A DNA stretch of 64,000 nucleotides from the NCBI RefSeq assembly GCF_003576645.1, contig NC_044918.1:24557239-24621238 (forward strand), given 5' to 3'. Origin of the DNA: Ipomoea triloba (Eukaryota; Streptophyta; Magnoliopsida; Solanales; Convolvulaceae). This document shows, one piece after another, positions 31,645-43,404 of this stretch. The translations under genes were made by a program, and so were the position numbers. Below the pieces are notes generated by a model. It searched no databases. It was given only the letters and a program-made list of their open reading frames with translations, and had not been told where the DNA came from. Position 1 is the stretch's first letter; every line of letters starts with the position of its first letter.

Positions 31645-32710
31645 TGATACGTCGTTAAATGTAATTATATAGCTTAATTATGAAGAATTAATTATGTTTT
31701 TTTTGAAAGAAAACGTAGCTATTCCATTAATTCATAACATAAAACGTTTACATCAACTATCAATGAAATGGTAAACCATTCCTTACAGTCAGACATAGAA
31801 ACAACTTTTCTAACTATGCTATAGAAAACTTGAATCGCAGACTGTTTCATAACTAGGAAGCTATGTTCCTTCAAGGAGCTTAAAGCTTCATCAAAGATCT
31901 GGGTCTTCGTCATCATTCTTTTTTGCTCGCCCAGGATAAGATCAACACTTGTCGAAACCAAACTAAACGATTTATGCTAATGAAAATGAAAAGCCCGTGA
32001 AAGTAACGAGAGAAAAAATGCTCGTGAAAGTAACGAGAGGAAAACACAATAATAGAGAAAATAAAAAGTGGGTAAAGTCAAAGTAGGGTTGGGAGTTCAA
32101 GACTACCAACACAAACCCAATACTTACCTACTATTATTTTATTCAAAGGGAAAGAAAACGGAAGAAGAAGATCTGTGGCGGTGGTCGGAGGCGGACTGAA
32201 CTGCGACGATGGTCGGAGCGAAAGCAAACGTAGAAGGTGACCAAAACCGCCGGCTCAAAGCTCCATTAGAGCTCCGGCCGGAGGCCGGCGGTGGAAGCCG
32301 AAGTTGAGCAGCAGAGAAAGGCGTTTGATTTTAGAGAGAAAAGGGAGGCTATAATGTGGCAGAATTAATTATGTTTTTAGAATTAGTAGTATAATTAGGA
32401 TGGTACAACTTAATTAGTGGGAGAGTTAATATTGTGCCTCAATTAGCATAGGGAAATTATGTATATCATGATATATCATTACCTTGTATATATAGTTAGT
32501 ATAGTTTTGGTAGGTTAATTATTATATGTATTAGTGAATTAGTATAAATAGGTCCATTGTATATGAAAATGAAGCAGAACAGAGAAATATTGTGTTATTC
32601 TTCAATTCTAGCTATTCTTCTTGGAGTTTACCGTGACTCGAATACGGTTAGGAGCTAGAAGTTTGCTCGAAAGGCTTCTTTTGTTGCGTACTAAATTTTA
32701 GTACGTAACA
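31645..32710 (+). repeat. 3' LTR, interrupted by a LINE-derived insertion
   Basis: LTR sequence occupies 31645-31701 and resumes at about 32361-32710; the part between is the insertion. Confidence 0.85.
31702..32360 (-). mobile_element. Internally deleted LINE copy in the LTR
   Basis: Flanked by an 18-bp direct repeat, AGAATTAATTATGTTTTT (31684-31701 and 32361-32378). A poly-T run lies at the left, so the copy is on the minus strand with a 3' poly-A. Its 3' end (GAATAGCTACGTTTTCTTTC before the A-run) is typical of plant L1 elements. The 5' part is GC-rich like a LINE leader. ORF2 is absent, so the middle is deleted. Confidence 0.7.
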
Positions 32711-32753
32711 CACACCATAGTCACTTAGTCAACTGTTGTGTAATTTCATCATT

Positions 32754-35400
32754 CACTAGTACAAAAAAGGTCATACGCTACACCTGTAAAAGTGTTTTCG
32801 CTACACCTCTACAGGTGTAGCCTATGCTACTAATGCTAAAAGGTAAGGCTTTCCGCGACACCAATAACGAGTGCAGCAGAAAGCATTTAATTTTTTTTTT
32901 TTAAAAATACCGCGGCACCTGCTCCGCTACAGGTGCCGCAGAAAGTATTTTTTTGTTTTTTTTTTCTTAAATACTTTACGCGGCATGCAAATGCCGCGTA
33001 AACCTTTTTTTTTTTTTTAATTTAAATTACAAATAATCCAATTTTTTGTATTTAAAACTTGCTCAAAATTTTTCAAATCAACCAACTCAACATCAAAATT
33101 TATAAACCTATATCTATTATCTAATCACAATTATATTTTCAAACTAACGGATACATGACTAATTTCAAATAAACAACCAACACAAATAACAATTTTCAAA
33201 CAAACACAAATATTTAATTTTAAACCAACACATACTATTTAAAACCAACACAAACATCACCATCCACCAACACATGCAAACATCACCACAATTCACAATA
33301 TCTTTCACAATTAATAATAAAAAACAACATGCATCACAATATAACAATAGAGATAATCATGTTTATAAAACGAAATAAAGTCTAAACGCACTCTTCTAGA
33401 AAATATTTTGCCCACAACTCTCGAACTTCTTCTATTTCATTCATAGAGTATGTGGTATCTTCTAATGCCTACAAAACAAATTAATTAGGGTTATTAGTCA
33501 ACATATTAATTTATAAATTATAGTTTAACTATACATATATATAATTACCGTATCTAAACAATCAAGCATTGAACACTTGGTAACGATATCATACATTAAT
33601 CGCATTGTGTAGTATCCACGTTCAAAACCTCCGGGTTGTTGTGGACATTACAAAATATAGATATATATTAGTTCATGTTAATATATAGCATATTAAACCA
33701 TAAGAAAACACTAAGGTTAGTATCATATATATATACTAAAACTTTAATTTTAATTTTATACCTTGCATTCCTTCCAAGTCATACTTCTAAGACCCCGTCC
33801 ATTTGTTGGAACGGATCGAAATGCCCTATACTAATAATATAATAAACACTTATATCAATTTATAAATAACATAATAACATTTGATATACATATATTAATA
33901 ATAAAGTTTTTACTTACATATTCATACTAGGTTTGACTTCAAGAGTGCGCCTACATTTCAAAGGATCAAATACATACACCGTTTTTAAGTTGATGCAAAT
34001 CACGATCAACAACCAATGATTTCTACATTTACAATTTACAAAAATATTATAAAATACTTCAAATAAAGTTATTGAGTTATAGAAAATAGTATAATAAAAG
34101 ACTTACTCTTGATGATACGGTGCCAATATGAATTGTTGATTCCTTATGTGTGTCCATAACATGAACCAAATATGATGTAACGGTTTTAGGATTGTTGTTG
34201 ACCATATCCGCTGAAATTTGTGTTGGACATGCAAACCCAATCGATGCTACTCCATACTGCTTACCCAGACTATTTAAAAACCTGAAAAATAACAAATCAA
34301 CCAATTTCAATAAGCATAAATAACAAATGTATATAAAACAAATGAATAATTTAAAACTTACATCATAAACACTTGTATAACCGAGACATCTAACCAATTC
34401 ATTGTTAGCAAATCCTTGATATCCTCTAACATCACAAAAAAACCATTGACATTTCCATGATGGAAGACTGTCGGGTCCAAATCCACATCAAGGTATTCCT
34501 TGTTGCCAGGAAATGATGTCAAGGTCTTAACTAGCCGCTTGCAGTTTTTCCCCAAAAGCATAAACACATTTTCACCTACAATTGGACCAAGTCTAGGAGT
34601 AGCAGCAGCAGATAGATCAACACTTGGGTCTTTTAATTTATTGGCTTATTTTGTCTTGGTGACCTTATTTTGACATTATCCTACCAATATAAAATTGTAA
34701 TTCTACTAATATTTAAAACATATAAATTGAATGCATAAAATTGTAATTATACTAATATTTAACTGAATTAATAGCTAATATAAGAATGCATACCTCGTCC
34801 AACAAAAATATATGAATAGGCCATTGTGTGTGAATACCAACAACATTATCCAAAGTCTTATACTGCAACACTCGCACGTGGAGAAGACAATCCTCTGCAC
34901 CAATAACCACTTCATCTACCATGACTTTGACATGGTTAGGTAACACCGGCTGATTATGCGCCATTGTTATCTCAGCTGTAGTTGGGTAAGCTGTACCCTG
35001 TGCAACCACAAACATCTTGCCATCGAGACCACATTGTGCACGGCAACACTTTTTTTGCTGTATTGTTAAAAATATAAAATATATATATATGTTAGGTTTA
35101 AATTTAAAAGAAAATAATAGTTTGAAATTGAAATAATTTTTAATATTACCTTAATTGTGGTTACTGGATATGCATCAACCGAATGACAACTGCTTCGGGT
35201 TGGAGGTATATCACAAGGCGCATAAAAACTTTGAGGAGTGCCAGCTGAAACTCCTTGTGGACATTGGCTTGAGGTTGACGTGTTCTTCATCAATATGTTG
35301 AGTTGCTGAGTGAGCATGTCAATCTTGGGTTGCACCTCTAACAGTGTAGCTTGCCTACACTGTTCCAACAACTTCTTTACCTCAGGACTAGGCATAACTC
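32754..35400 (-). mobile_element. CACTA (En/Spm-like) transposon fragment
   Basis: Begins with the terminal sequence CACTAGTACAAAAAAGG and has subterminal repeats such as CTACACCTGTA and GCGGCATGCAAATGCCGCG. It contains an Ulp1-like protease gene of the type often carried by CACTA elements. The opposite terminus was not found before 36262, so it seems truncated or overrun. Confidence 0.7.
33382..35395 (-). pseudogene. CACTA-borne Ulp1-like (C48) protease gene, decayed
   Basis: Several exons on the minus strand. 35066-35395 holds a coiled N-terminal part. About 34800-35060 has KMFVVAQGTAYPTT and LPNHVKVMVDEVVIGAEDC, a domain typical of CACTA-encoded proteins. 34358-34567 has LLTMNWLDVSVIQVFMM. 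Near 33990, NHWLLIVICINLKTVYVFDP matches the Ulp1 catalytic His-Trp region. Near 33630, CPQQPGGFERGYYTMRLMYD matches the region that normally reads x-C-G-Y-Y, but the catalytic Cys is Arg (CGT instead of TGT). The frame ends EECV-stop at 33382. No AG acceptor is visible before the CPQQ exon. The protease should be inactive. Confidence 0.65.
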
Positions 35401-36262
35401 CACCCGATGTGTGCTGTTTCTGCTCTGGTTTGCCAAAAACCCAGATCCTGAAAGACGAGTGAAAGCCGTTCTAAAAATGAGTGAGACCTTGAAAGACGGG
35501 TGAAAGCAGATCCTGAAAGACGAGTGAGGGTGGATGTTGCCTTCTAGTTCTGTGGTAGCTGCTAGTTATTAAAAGGGCAAGCTAATCTAAGTCTGAAAGT
35601 TGTGGGTTGACGGTTGTGCGGTCGACCAGATGAGGTAGTCTGCCGATGCCTCCCGAATAACAAGTTCGTGACGGCTATGGAAACCAGAAGTTGTTGGTCC
35701 TTTGACCACTCGATCAGCCACACCTTTCAGCCGCTACGCATGAAGACTGATCAGACATGACATATGTTATTGTGTTGTGAAGCAAGTCGTGGTGGCAATT
35801 AAATTCAAATGCTCCTAGCGTCCGGCATCATAGTTGTCAGCCGAATCTCAGGACGGCCTTTGTTGCTCCGACGGAGTCTTAGAGAAACCATTGTCGGTGT
35901 TTTCCTCTTCGGTGGCCATCCGATATGTTGTTGAAAAAGCAAGGAAAGAATGCACGAAAGTTAAGAGATATCACTAACTCCCTTGACAAACATAATTCTC
36001 GCCTGTGAGTTTTAGGAATTGCTATAGGAGATCACCTTATATGGGAATTTAGATATTAAAATAGGATAATATGAAGTTATCCATTCAAAGCTTATTTTTG
36101 GAATCTGCATTTTTTTCATACGTGGCTAATGGGGGATTGCTTCATAGTATGGAAACTATTCATGGTGTGGAAACTATATAAAAAGAGTTGTGGCAATTAA
36201 GGCCCTTGGAATCTGGAAATATTTTGTATGCACACCTACACGTGGAAATCAAAATGGGAAGA
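35401..36262. other. Unassigned repetitive sequence, left of the copia insertion
   Basis: Contains AGATCCTGAAAGACGAGTGA words at 35440-35530. It continues, after removal of the copia element, into the minisatellite region at 42117. Probably part of one larger retroelement whose ends I cannot place. Confidence 0.3.
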
Positions 36263-36267
36263 TACAT

Positions 36268-36781
36268 TGTTGGGTTTTATAAGTGTATGTGCGACTCAAG
36301 CAAGGTTACGAACCTCTGCTAAATACAGGTTTAATCTAGGTTGTGTGCTGGGAGAGATTTTGGAGTGAACGAGGAAAGGAATTGTGTGTCGTGTTAAGAA
36401 CACTACCTTAAAAGCATTTAGACCAGGGAATCTATGCTTTCGACCGGCACACACAAGCAAATAGCAGTTCAGAACCTGCTTTGTATATATTAGCTCAGAC
36501 AGTAATACGCAAGGCAAGAAGGGAAGAAGATTAAGCTCTTGTTGTGTCTTTCTCAGTAAAGGAAATGATGTTTATATACTACAAACATAACCAACTTATT
36601 CTTAGGTAGCCACAAAAATGAGAGGAAAGTGGATCATGAAGCCACGTACATGCTTCCACATGCAAACACGTTTCTGGTTGTTGAGTTATGTGGACAAGGT
36701 CTGAAAGGAACCCTCAAAATTAGGAAATAGAAATGGTATTGGGAGCAGACCAAAGGCCTTAGTCTTTAATGTTTCCCAACA
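36268..36781 (-). repeat. 3' LTR (514 bp)
   Basis: Same as the other LTR but without its 42-nt triplication; the polypurine tract is at about 36782-36797. Confidence 0.9.
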
Positions 36782-37154
36782 ATCCCCCACACATTTAAGG
36801 GTAAGGGCTGGATAGGAGAACATCTGAGCTAAACAATTGCAAGAGTTAATTTTATGTCAGGGTCAGAGACTTGAACTGACATGCAGCATAATTAAGTAAT
36901 TTACTATCCGTGAGTGAATTGCTTCTTGAACTCGCCGGTTAGCTAAATTTTGAACTTAAATGTGCAATTTAACTCAAGCTCTGCACAGTCAAATACTTTG
37001 ACCTCGAAATTCCCTGTTTAGTCTACCTCAGCGTAGACTTTAACTCTGTCAAGTCTATCTCGACATAGACCACCCATTCAGGCTACAGAGTATACACTCA
37101 TAGTATAGGTGTAAGTCTTTCCATGATTTCGTTTGACCACAAAGGTGGTGTCTA

Positions 37155-38660
37155 TCATGAATTCCTTACCTCGTTTGGATTTAATCCCATCTCCCTTGAA
37201 GTTTCAAGGATGGCCTTTCGATTTAGGCCTTTTGTGAGAGGATCTGCTATATTCCTCTCAGATCTCACAAATTCCATTGTGATAACCCCGTTCAGCATTA
37301 GCTGTCTTACAGACTCATGTCTGACTCTTATGTGTCTTCTTTTCCCATTGTAGACACTGTTTTGTGCAACACAGATCGCGGTCTGTGAGTCACAATGTAT
37401 AGGCACAGCAGGAGTTGGACTCCCCCACAATGGCACGTCTGCCAGTAAATTTCGTAGCCACTCGGCCTCTTGACTTGCTAGATCTAACGCTATGAACTCA
37501 GCTTCCATGGTTGATCTAGCAATGCATGATTGTTTAGTTGATTTCCACGATTCAGCGGCACCACACATGGTGAACACATATCCGCTAGTCGAGTTTACAT
37601 CAGCACTGTCATTTACCCAATTTGCATCACAGAACCCTTCCATCACAGCTGGGTATCCTGTATAGTTGAGTCCCCAATCTACAGTGCCTCTAAGGTACCG
37701 AAGTACTCGTCTCAGTGCCTCCCAATGCGGAGCACTTGGGTTGTGAGTGTAGCGACTGAGCTTGTTTACTGCAAATGCAACATCAGGTCTAGTATAGTTC
37801 ATTAGGAACATTAGACTCCCAATTATCTTTGCATATTTTTCTTGAGACACACTCGCCTCAGTATTCTTTGATAGTTTGATACTAGGATCATACGGGGTTT
37901 TGGCCGGGGTTACATCATAACTGTCGAACTTCTTTAGAAGTTTTTCTGTATAGTGACTTTGGGATAGAAGATACCCTTTCTCAGTTTTAGTAACTTTTAT
38001 CCCGAGTATCACATTGGCTTCCCCCAGATCCTTCATATCAAATTTCTCACAGAGTGATCTCTTAGCCTCATTTATTGTTTCAATATCTGAGCTGAAAATA
38101 AGCAGCATATCATCTACATAGAGGCATATAATCACAACTTTAGACTCTATCTCTTTAGTGTATAAGCAGGCATCCGACCGGTTAGCCGAGTAACCCAGGT
38201 CTAATAAAGTTTTATGAAACTTTTCATACCACTGCTTGGGGGCTTGTTTTAAGCCGTAAAGAGATTTCTTAAGTCTACATACCTTTCCTTCCTGGCCGAG
38301 TTCTATGCATCCAGGAGGTTGTTCCATATATATTTCTTCTTCTAAATCACCATTTAGAAATGTTGTTTTCACGTCCATTTGGTGGACTATTAACCTGTGT
38401 AAAGAGGCTAAAGCAAAGAGTACACGTATGGTAGCGACTTTTGTTACTGGTGAATATGTATAAAAGTAATCTTCACCAAACTTCTGAGTGTAGCCTTTGG
38501 CTACTAGCCTTGCTTTAAACCTTTCAATTGAGCCATCAGGCCTCAACTTCCTTTTAAAGATCCATTTACAGCCGATCGGTCTACACCCTTTGGGTAGATT
38601 CACCAATTCCCAAGTGAGGTTTGACTGTATTGAGTCTAACTCACTTTTGACTGCTTCCTT
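37155..38660 (-). pseudogene. Copia reverse transcriptase and RNase H
   Basis: RT begins near [19 protein letters not shown], has [15 protein letters not shown] (motif A), [12 protein letters not shown], and [10 protein letters not shown] near 38115 (YVDD). RNase H has [20 protein letters not shown] and [18 protein letters not shown]. The frame is open from 38606 down. Upstream it continues in frame to a single TAG at about 38660 at a site where a TGG (Trp) codon is expected in this conserved stretch, joining it to the integrase frame. Confidence 0.92.
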
Positions 38661-39566
38661 CTATAAGGTAGAATCGACAGAACGCATGGCTTCTTCAAAG
38701 GTCTTTGGCTCTTCTTCTAAAACTAGTTGACAAATGAGCTGATCACATAGCTCATTTAAGTCTTTCAACTCTGTTAAATATGTTATAAAGTCAGAGCCAA
38801 AGTTTTTCTCAATTCTGGGTTTTTTGCTTCTTCTAAGCTCATCATCAGTATCATTTGTACTACTTGGGAATACAACATGATCATTGCTTTGAAGTTTGTC
38901 AACACATAAGTCATTAGAATTTTTTAAGGGAAATAAATTGTCAACACATAAGTCATTAGAATTTTTTAAGGGAAATAAATGTTCAAAAAAGATAGCGTCT
39001 CTAGATTCACACATGGAGCGATTCTCTAGACACATAAATCTGTAAGCTGCACTGTTCTCAGCATACCCTAGACACATAAATCTGTAAGCTGCACTGTTCT
39101 CAGCATACCCAACAAAAATGGCATCTATTGTTTTAGGTCCCAAATTGGGCCTTTTGAAGGACGGCAGTCCTACCTTTGCTAAGCAGCCCCATACTTTAAA
39201 GTATTTTATGTTAGGGGTATGCCCTCTCCACAACTCATAGGGGGTTTTGTCAAACCCTTTATGGGGAACTCTATTTAAGATGTGGTTAGCTGTAATAACA
39301 GCTTCCCCCCACAAGGAGTCTGGAGCACCTGAGCTGATTAACATTGCATTAATCATCTCTTTAAGAGTTCTATTCTTTCTTTCTGCTATGCCATTTTGTT
39401 GGGGTGTGTAAGGAGCAGTTACCTCATGTATTATACCTGAAGACTCACACAGCCTTTTGAGAGAATTCGCTTCATATTCTCCTCCTCTGTCTGATCGAAG
39501 CCTTTTTATCTTTTTATCCAATTGGTTTTCTACTTCTGCTTTGAAAACCATATTGTTCTGCTTCAT
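38661..39566 (-). pseudogene. Copia integrase, C-terminal part
   Basis: Has the second Asp and the Glu of the DDE core: LRSDRGGEYEANSLKRLC and PQQNGIAERKNRTLKEM. It then shows two in-frame 14-residue duplications (GYAENSAAYRFMCL twice, and NLFPLKNSNDLCVD twice), each from a 42-nt repeat. It is one frame away from the upstream gag-protease frame. Confidence 0.9.
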
Positions 39567-41484
39567 CTTTTGATCTTAAAAGATATAATTTTGTATAACG
39601 AGAGAAATCATCAATAAACGTAATATAGTAACGTTTCCCACCTCTACTTTCAGTATTTTTAAAATCTGCTAAGTCAGAATGAATCAATTCTAACACAGAC
39701 GTGGTATGATGATTTACAGAGGAGAAAGATTTTCTAGCAAATTTGGCTTCGACGCATGTTTCACATTGAGTGTACGAATCGCTAGACAAGTTTGGTAACA
39801 AATTCATACATTTCAGTCTATTTAAGCACTTTGTACCAATATGTCCTAATCTACCATGCCAGATGTTAACAGAGACAGAGATATAAGCAGAAGGAGAACC
39901 ATTATTATTATTGCCTATAACAGGCCAATTTGGAAGAAAGTCATAAATAGAGGTCGCAGTACGACCCTCACGAGGAAAAGGCCTAATTACAGTAACGTCT
40001 AACACAAATAGCCCTCCACGCAAGTATCCCTTCCCAAGAAATTTCCCATAACGAGTCATCACCAGGCGGTCAGACTCAAACACCATCTTAATACCGGCCC
40101 TATTTAATAAGGCTCCGGAAATTAAGTTTCTACGAAGGGAAGGGACGTATAACACATTTTTAAGCATCAACTGCTTCCCAGAATATAACATAAGTTCTAC
40201 TGTCCCTCTACCACTTACCTGGGAGACGCTGGAGTTTCCCATGAATACTTGTTCTCCTTCAGTGATAGGTTCAAACACTTTGAACAAGTCCTTGTTGTTG
40301 CAGAAGTGACGAGACGCACCTGTGTCCACGACCCACTCTTCTGGATCTCCCACTATGTTGGCTTCAGTTATCACCGCTGCTACCACTTCAGTGTTCTCTG
40401 TGTCTTCCAACAGGTGAGCTTGGTTCTTGGACCTTCCAGTGTTGGATTTTTGATTGTTTTGTTCAATTCCTTTGCGGTGGTAGCACTGAGCAGCTCGATG
40501 GCCCTTTTTTCCACAAACAAAGCACCCAGCATCTTTTCTGTTCTTCTGGATTTTGCCATTCCTCGGCTGGTAATTATTGGATTTATTCTTGAAGTTCTTT
40601 TTATTGTGTCTCTTTTGATCACCAATTTTTGGCCTTTCAACGCCAACACCTGTTTCAACAACGTTAGCTTTGGCATTGTCAGGGAAAGCAACAGACCTGA
40701 GCATTATGCGGTTTTCCTCTTCAATGTTTAGGCTGTTGACCAACTGCTGTAGGGTCCACTTGCGTCTCTCATGCTTCATTTTATTTTTGAAGTCCAACCA
40801 GGACTCAGGAAGCTTCTCAATAAGAGCATCAGTTAAAAATACATCATTTACCTCTGCTCCTTCGGCATTCATATCAGCAACTAGATTTTCGAATTCGTCT
40901 CCTTCGGCATTCATATCAGCAACTAGATTTTCGAATTCGTGCACTTGTTCGACTATGGATTTTGTGTCTACCATTTTGAAATTCATCCATCGCCCCACAG
41001 CATATTTCCTTCTTCCGGCATCGTCAGTGCCATATTTCTGGCGCAATAGGTCCCAACCGGCATCGTCAGTGCCATATTTCTGGCGCAATAGGTCCCAAAT
41101 TGTTTTGGCAGACTTATGGCCAGAAAACATGTCAAATAACGAATTTGACATACGTTGCAGAATTATTGCTCGAGCAGTCTTGTTGTCATTTTCAATTTTT
41201 GCACTGACCTGTGATGATGTAGCTGAAGGCGTTGGTGCAGGTGACTTCGGATCAAGAGTGGCGTCAGCAGCCGTATCCTGCGTATCGTCCTTCTCAGTTT
41301 GCTTCTGAGTTTGTGTAGACGTGGAGTGCGTAGCTGGGCTGAGTGATGAGTAATCAGTATGGATTACGTAGTCAATATCTTTGTCTTCCAAGAGCATGAT
41401 TATTTTTGCTGACCACCTTCGGTAATTGAGTCCCCCAGTCAGAGGTTCGATGATGGAGACATCAGTTTTTGCTGGCATCGCCAT
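39514..41484 (-). pseudogene. Copia gag, protease and integrase N-terminal part
   Basis: 656 aa. Gag has YRRWSAKIIMLLEDKDID and a CCHC knuckle CFVCGKKGHRAAQC. Two 14-residue duplications (WDLLRQKYGTDDAG and DEFENLVADMNAEG) come from exact 42-nt repeats. The protease has WVVDTGASRHFCNN. The GAG-pre-integrase domain has WHGRLGHIGTKCL, and the first integrase Asp is in IHSDLADFKN. The frame then shifts near 39520-39560, where the next frame carries on as KAEVENQLDKKIKRLRSDRG. Confidence 0.92.
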
Positions 41485-41513
41485 AGGTTGATAACTGGAT
41501 AAATGCTTTTAAC

Positions 41514-42111
41514 TGTTGGGTTTTATAAGTGTATGTGCGACTCAAGCAAGGTTACTGTTGGGTTTTATAAGTGTATGTGCGACTCAAGCAAGGTTACGAT
41601 TGGGTTTTATAAGTGTATGTGCGACTCAAGCAAGGTTACGAACCTCTGCTAAATACAGGTTTAATCTAGGTTGTGTGCTGGGAGAGATTTTGGAGTTAAC
41701 GAGGAAAGGAATTGTGTGTCGTGTTAAGAACACTACCTTAAAAGCATTTAGACCAGGGAATCTATGCTTTCGACCGGCACACACAAGCAAATAGCAGGTC
41801 AGAACCTGCTTTGTATATATTAGCTCAGACAGTAATACGCAAGGCAAGAAGGGAAGAAGATTAAGCTCTTGTTGTGTCTTTCTCAGTAAAGGAAATGATG
41901 TTTATATACTACAAACATAACCAACTTATTCTTAGGTAGCCACAAAAATGAGAGGAAAGTGGATCATGAAGCCACGTACATGCTTCCACATGCAAACACG
42001 TTTTTGGTTGTTGAGTTATGTGGACAAGGTCTGAAAGGAACCCTCAAAATTAGGAAATAGAAATGGTATTGGGAGCAGACCAAAGGCCTTAGTCTTTAAT
42101 GTTTCCCAACA
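41514..42111 (-). repeat. 5' LTR with 42-nt triplication
   Basis: The first 42 nt of the LTR on the plus strand (from 41514) appear three times, starting at 41514, 41556 and about 41598, before the normal LTR continues. The 3' LTR has the unit once. Confidence 0.9.
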
Positions 42112-42559
42112 TACATGGCACTCAAATAGTAATTCCTTAACAAGGAAAGTTTGGAGTTGATTCGTTTGAGCTCAGGAAAAATGGACTGCTGTGAGAAATG
42201 AGAGTAGTAGTTTCATGCGGTAATATTCACGCTCGGACTCAGCTATAGTCAGTAGCGCAAGATCGAAAGTTGCTTGGAGGAGCATTCCACGACCAGCCAA
42301 ATATGATTAGAGAAGTGTTCGAATAGAATGCGCAAGCACTGGCGCAATTTTTGTTTTGGAGTTATCAAAATTATTGTAACGAAAAATAGACATGCTCAGC
42401 AAATGTATATTGTAAAATTTATTGCACAAAAAAAAAAGAGAAAAACCTCCTGGTCAATCAAGTAGCCGGTTGAGCTAAGAATGACTCGAGTGGACTACCA
42501 GCCCTCTGATTAGTACGACTGAGTTCAGGTTTAGCGAGACTTTCTAAATGGTTTGAGCA

Positions 42560-43400
42560 AATGAGGCAGTCAAACTGCAAAAATTGGGAACCGGCTAAGG
42601 ATCTGTGATACTTAGTCGGATCCTAAAAGCGATCTGTGATTGCTTACGGATGAGTAAATGAGCCCGTCAAACTGCAAAAATCCGGGGACCGGCTAAGGAT
42701 CTGTGATACTTAGTCGGATCCTAAAAGCGATCTATGATTGCTTACGGATGAGTGAGTGAGGCAGTCAATCTGCTTTATTGAGATGGTAAGTTGAGATAAC
42801 TTAGTTGAGTCCTAAGTGGTCTGTGATTGCTTACGGATGAGTGAGTGAGTGAGGTAGTCAAACTGCCCTATTGAGATGCTAAGTTGAGATAACTTAGTTG
42901 AGTCCTAAGTGATCTATGATTGCTTACGGATGAGTGAGTGAGTGAGGTAGTCAAACTGCCCTATTGAGATGCTAAGTTGAGATTACTTAGTTGAGTCCTA
43001 AGTGATCTGTGATTGCTTACGGATGAGTAAGTGAGACAGTCAATCTGCCCTATTGAGATGCTAAGTTGAGATAACTTAGTTGAGTCCTAAGTAATCTGTG
43101 ATTGCTTACGGATGAGTGAGTGTGGTAGTCAATCTGCCCTGTTGAGATGCTAAGTTGCGATAACTTGGTTGAGTCCTAAGTGATCTGTGGTTGCTTTTAG
43201 GATGAGTGACTGAGGTAGTCTAACTGCATGAGCATGAGGTTGATTGCTTATGAATGAGTAACTGAGGCAGTCTACCTGCATGAGCATGAGATTGATTGCT
43301 TATGAATACATAACTGAGGCAGTCTAACTGCATGAGCATGAGATTGATCACTTATGAATGAGTAACTGAGGCAGTCTAACTGCATGAACGTGTGATTGAT
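42560..43400. repeat. Minisatellite, ~89-93-bp unit
   Basis: Units containing GATTGCTTACGGATGAGTGA and TTGAGATGCTAAGTTGAGAT recur with spacings of 93, 93 and 89 bp near 42828-43103. They then degrade into shorter TGCATGAGCATGAGATTGAT units. Confidence 0.85.
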
Positions 43401-43404
43401 TGCT

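Larger units (their letters stand above)
30073..32710 (+). mobile_element. Non-autonomous LTR retrotransposon carrying a captured RRM fragment
   Basis: LTRs begin TGATACGTC and end TACGTAACA; TSD CACAC is at 30068-30072 and 32711-32715. A purine-rich tract GAAGGGGTGGAGAG lies directly before the 3' LTR (31631-31644), so the element runs on the plus strand. The 1.2-kb interior has no gag-pol, only an RRM-like fragment and microsatellites. Confidence 0.85.
36268..42111 (-). mobile_element. Ty1-copia retrotransposon, nearly intact
   Basis: LTRs 36268-36781 and 41514-42111 begin TGTTGGGTTT and end TTTCCCAACA. An exact TSD TACAT lies at 36263-36267 and 42112-42116. The polypurine tract TGTGGGGGAT (minus strand) abuts the 3' LTR. 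The order gag-protease-integrase-RT-RNase H is copia-type. Coding is broken only by one frameshift near 39520-39560 and one TAG near 38660. Five exact 42-nt tandem duplications are spread over the element. Confidence 0.95.

Noticed and set aside
31323..31658. 111-aa frame after the RRM-like fragment
   Set aside because: No recognisable domain and it runs into the polypurine tract; not supported as a separate gene.
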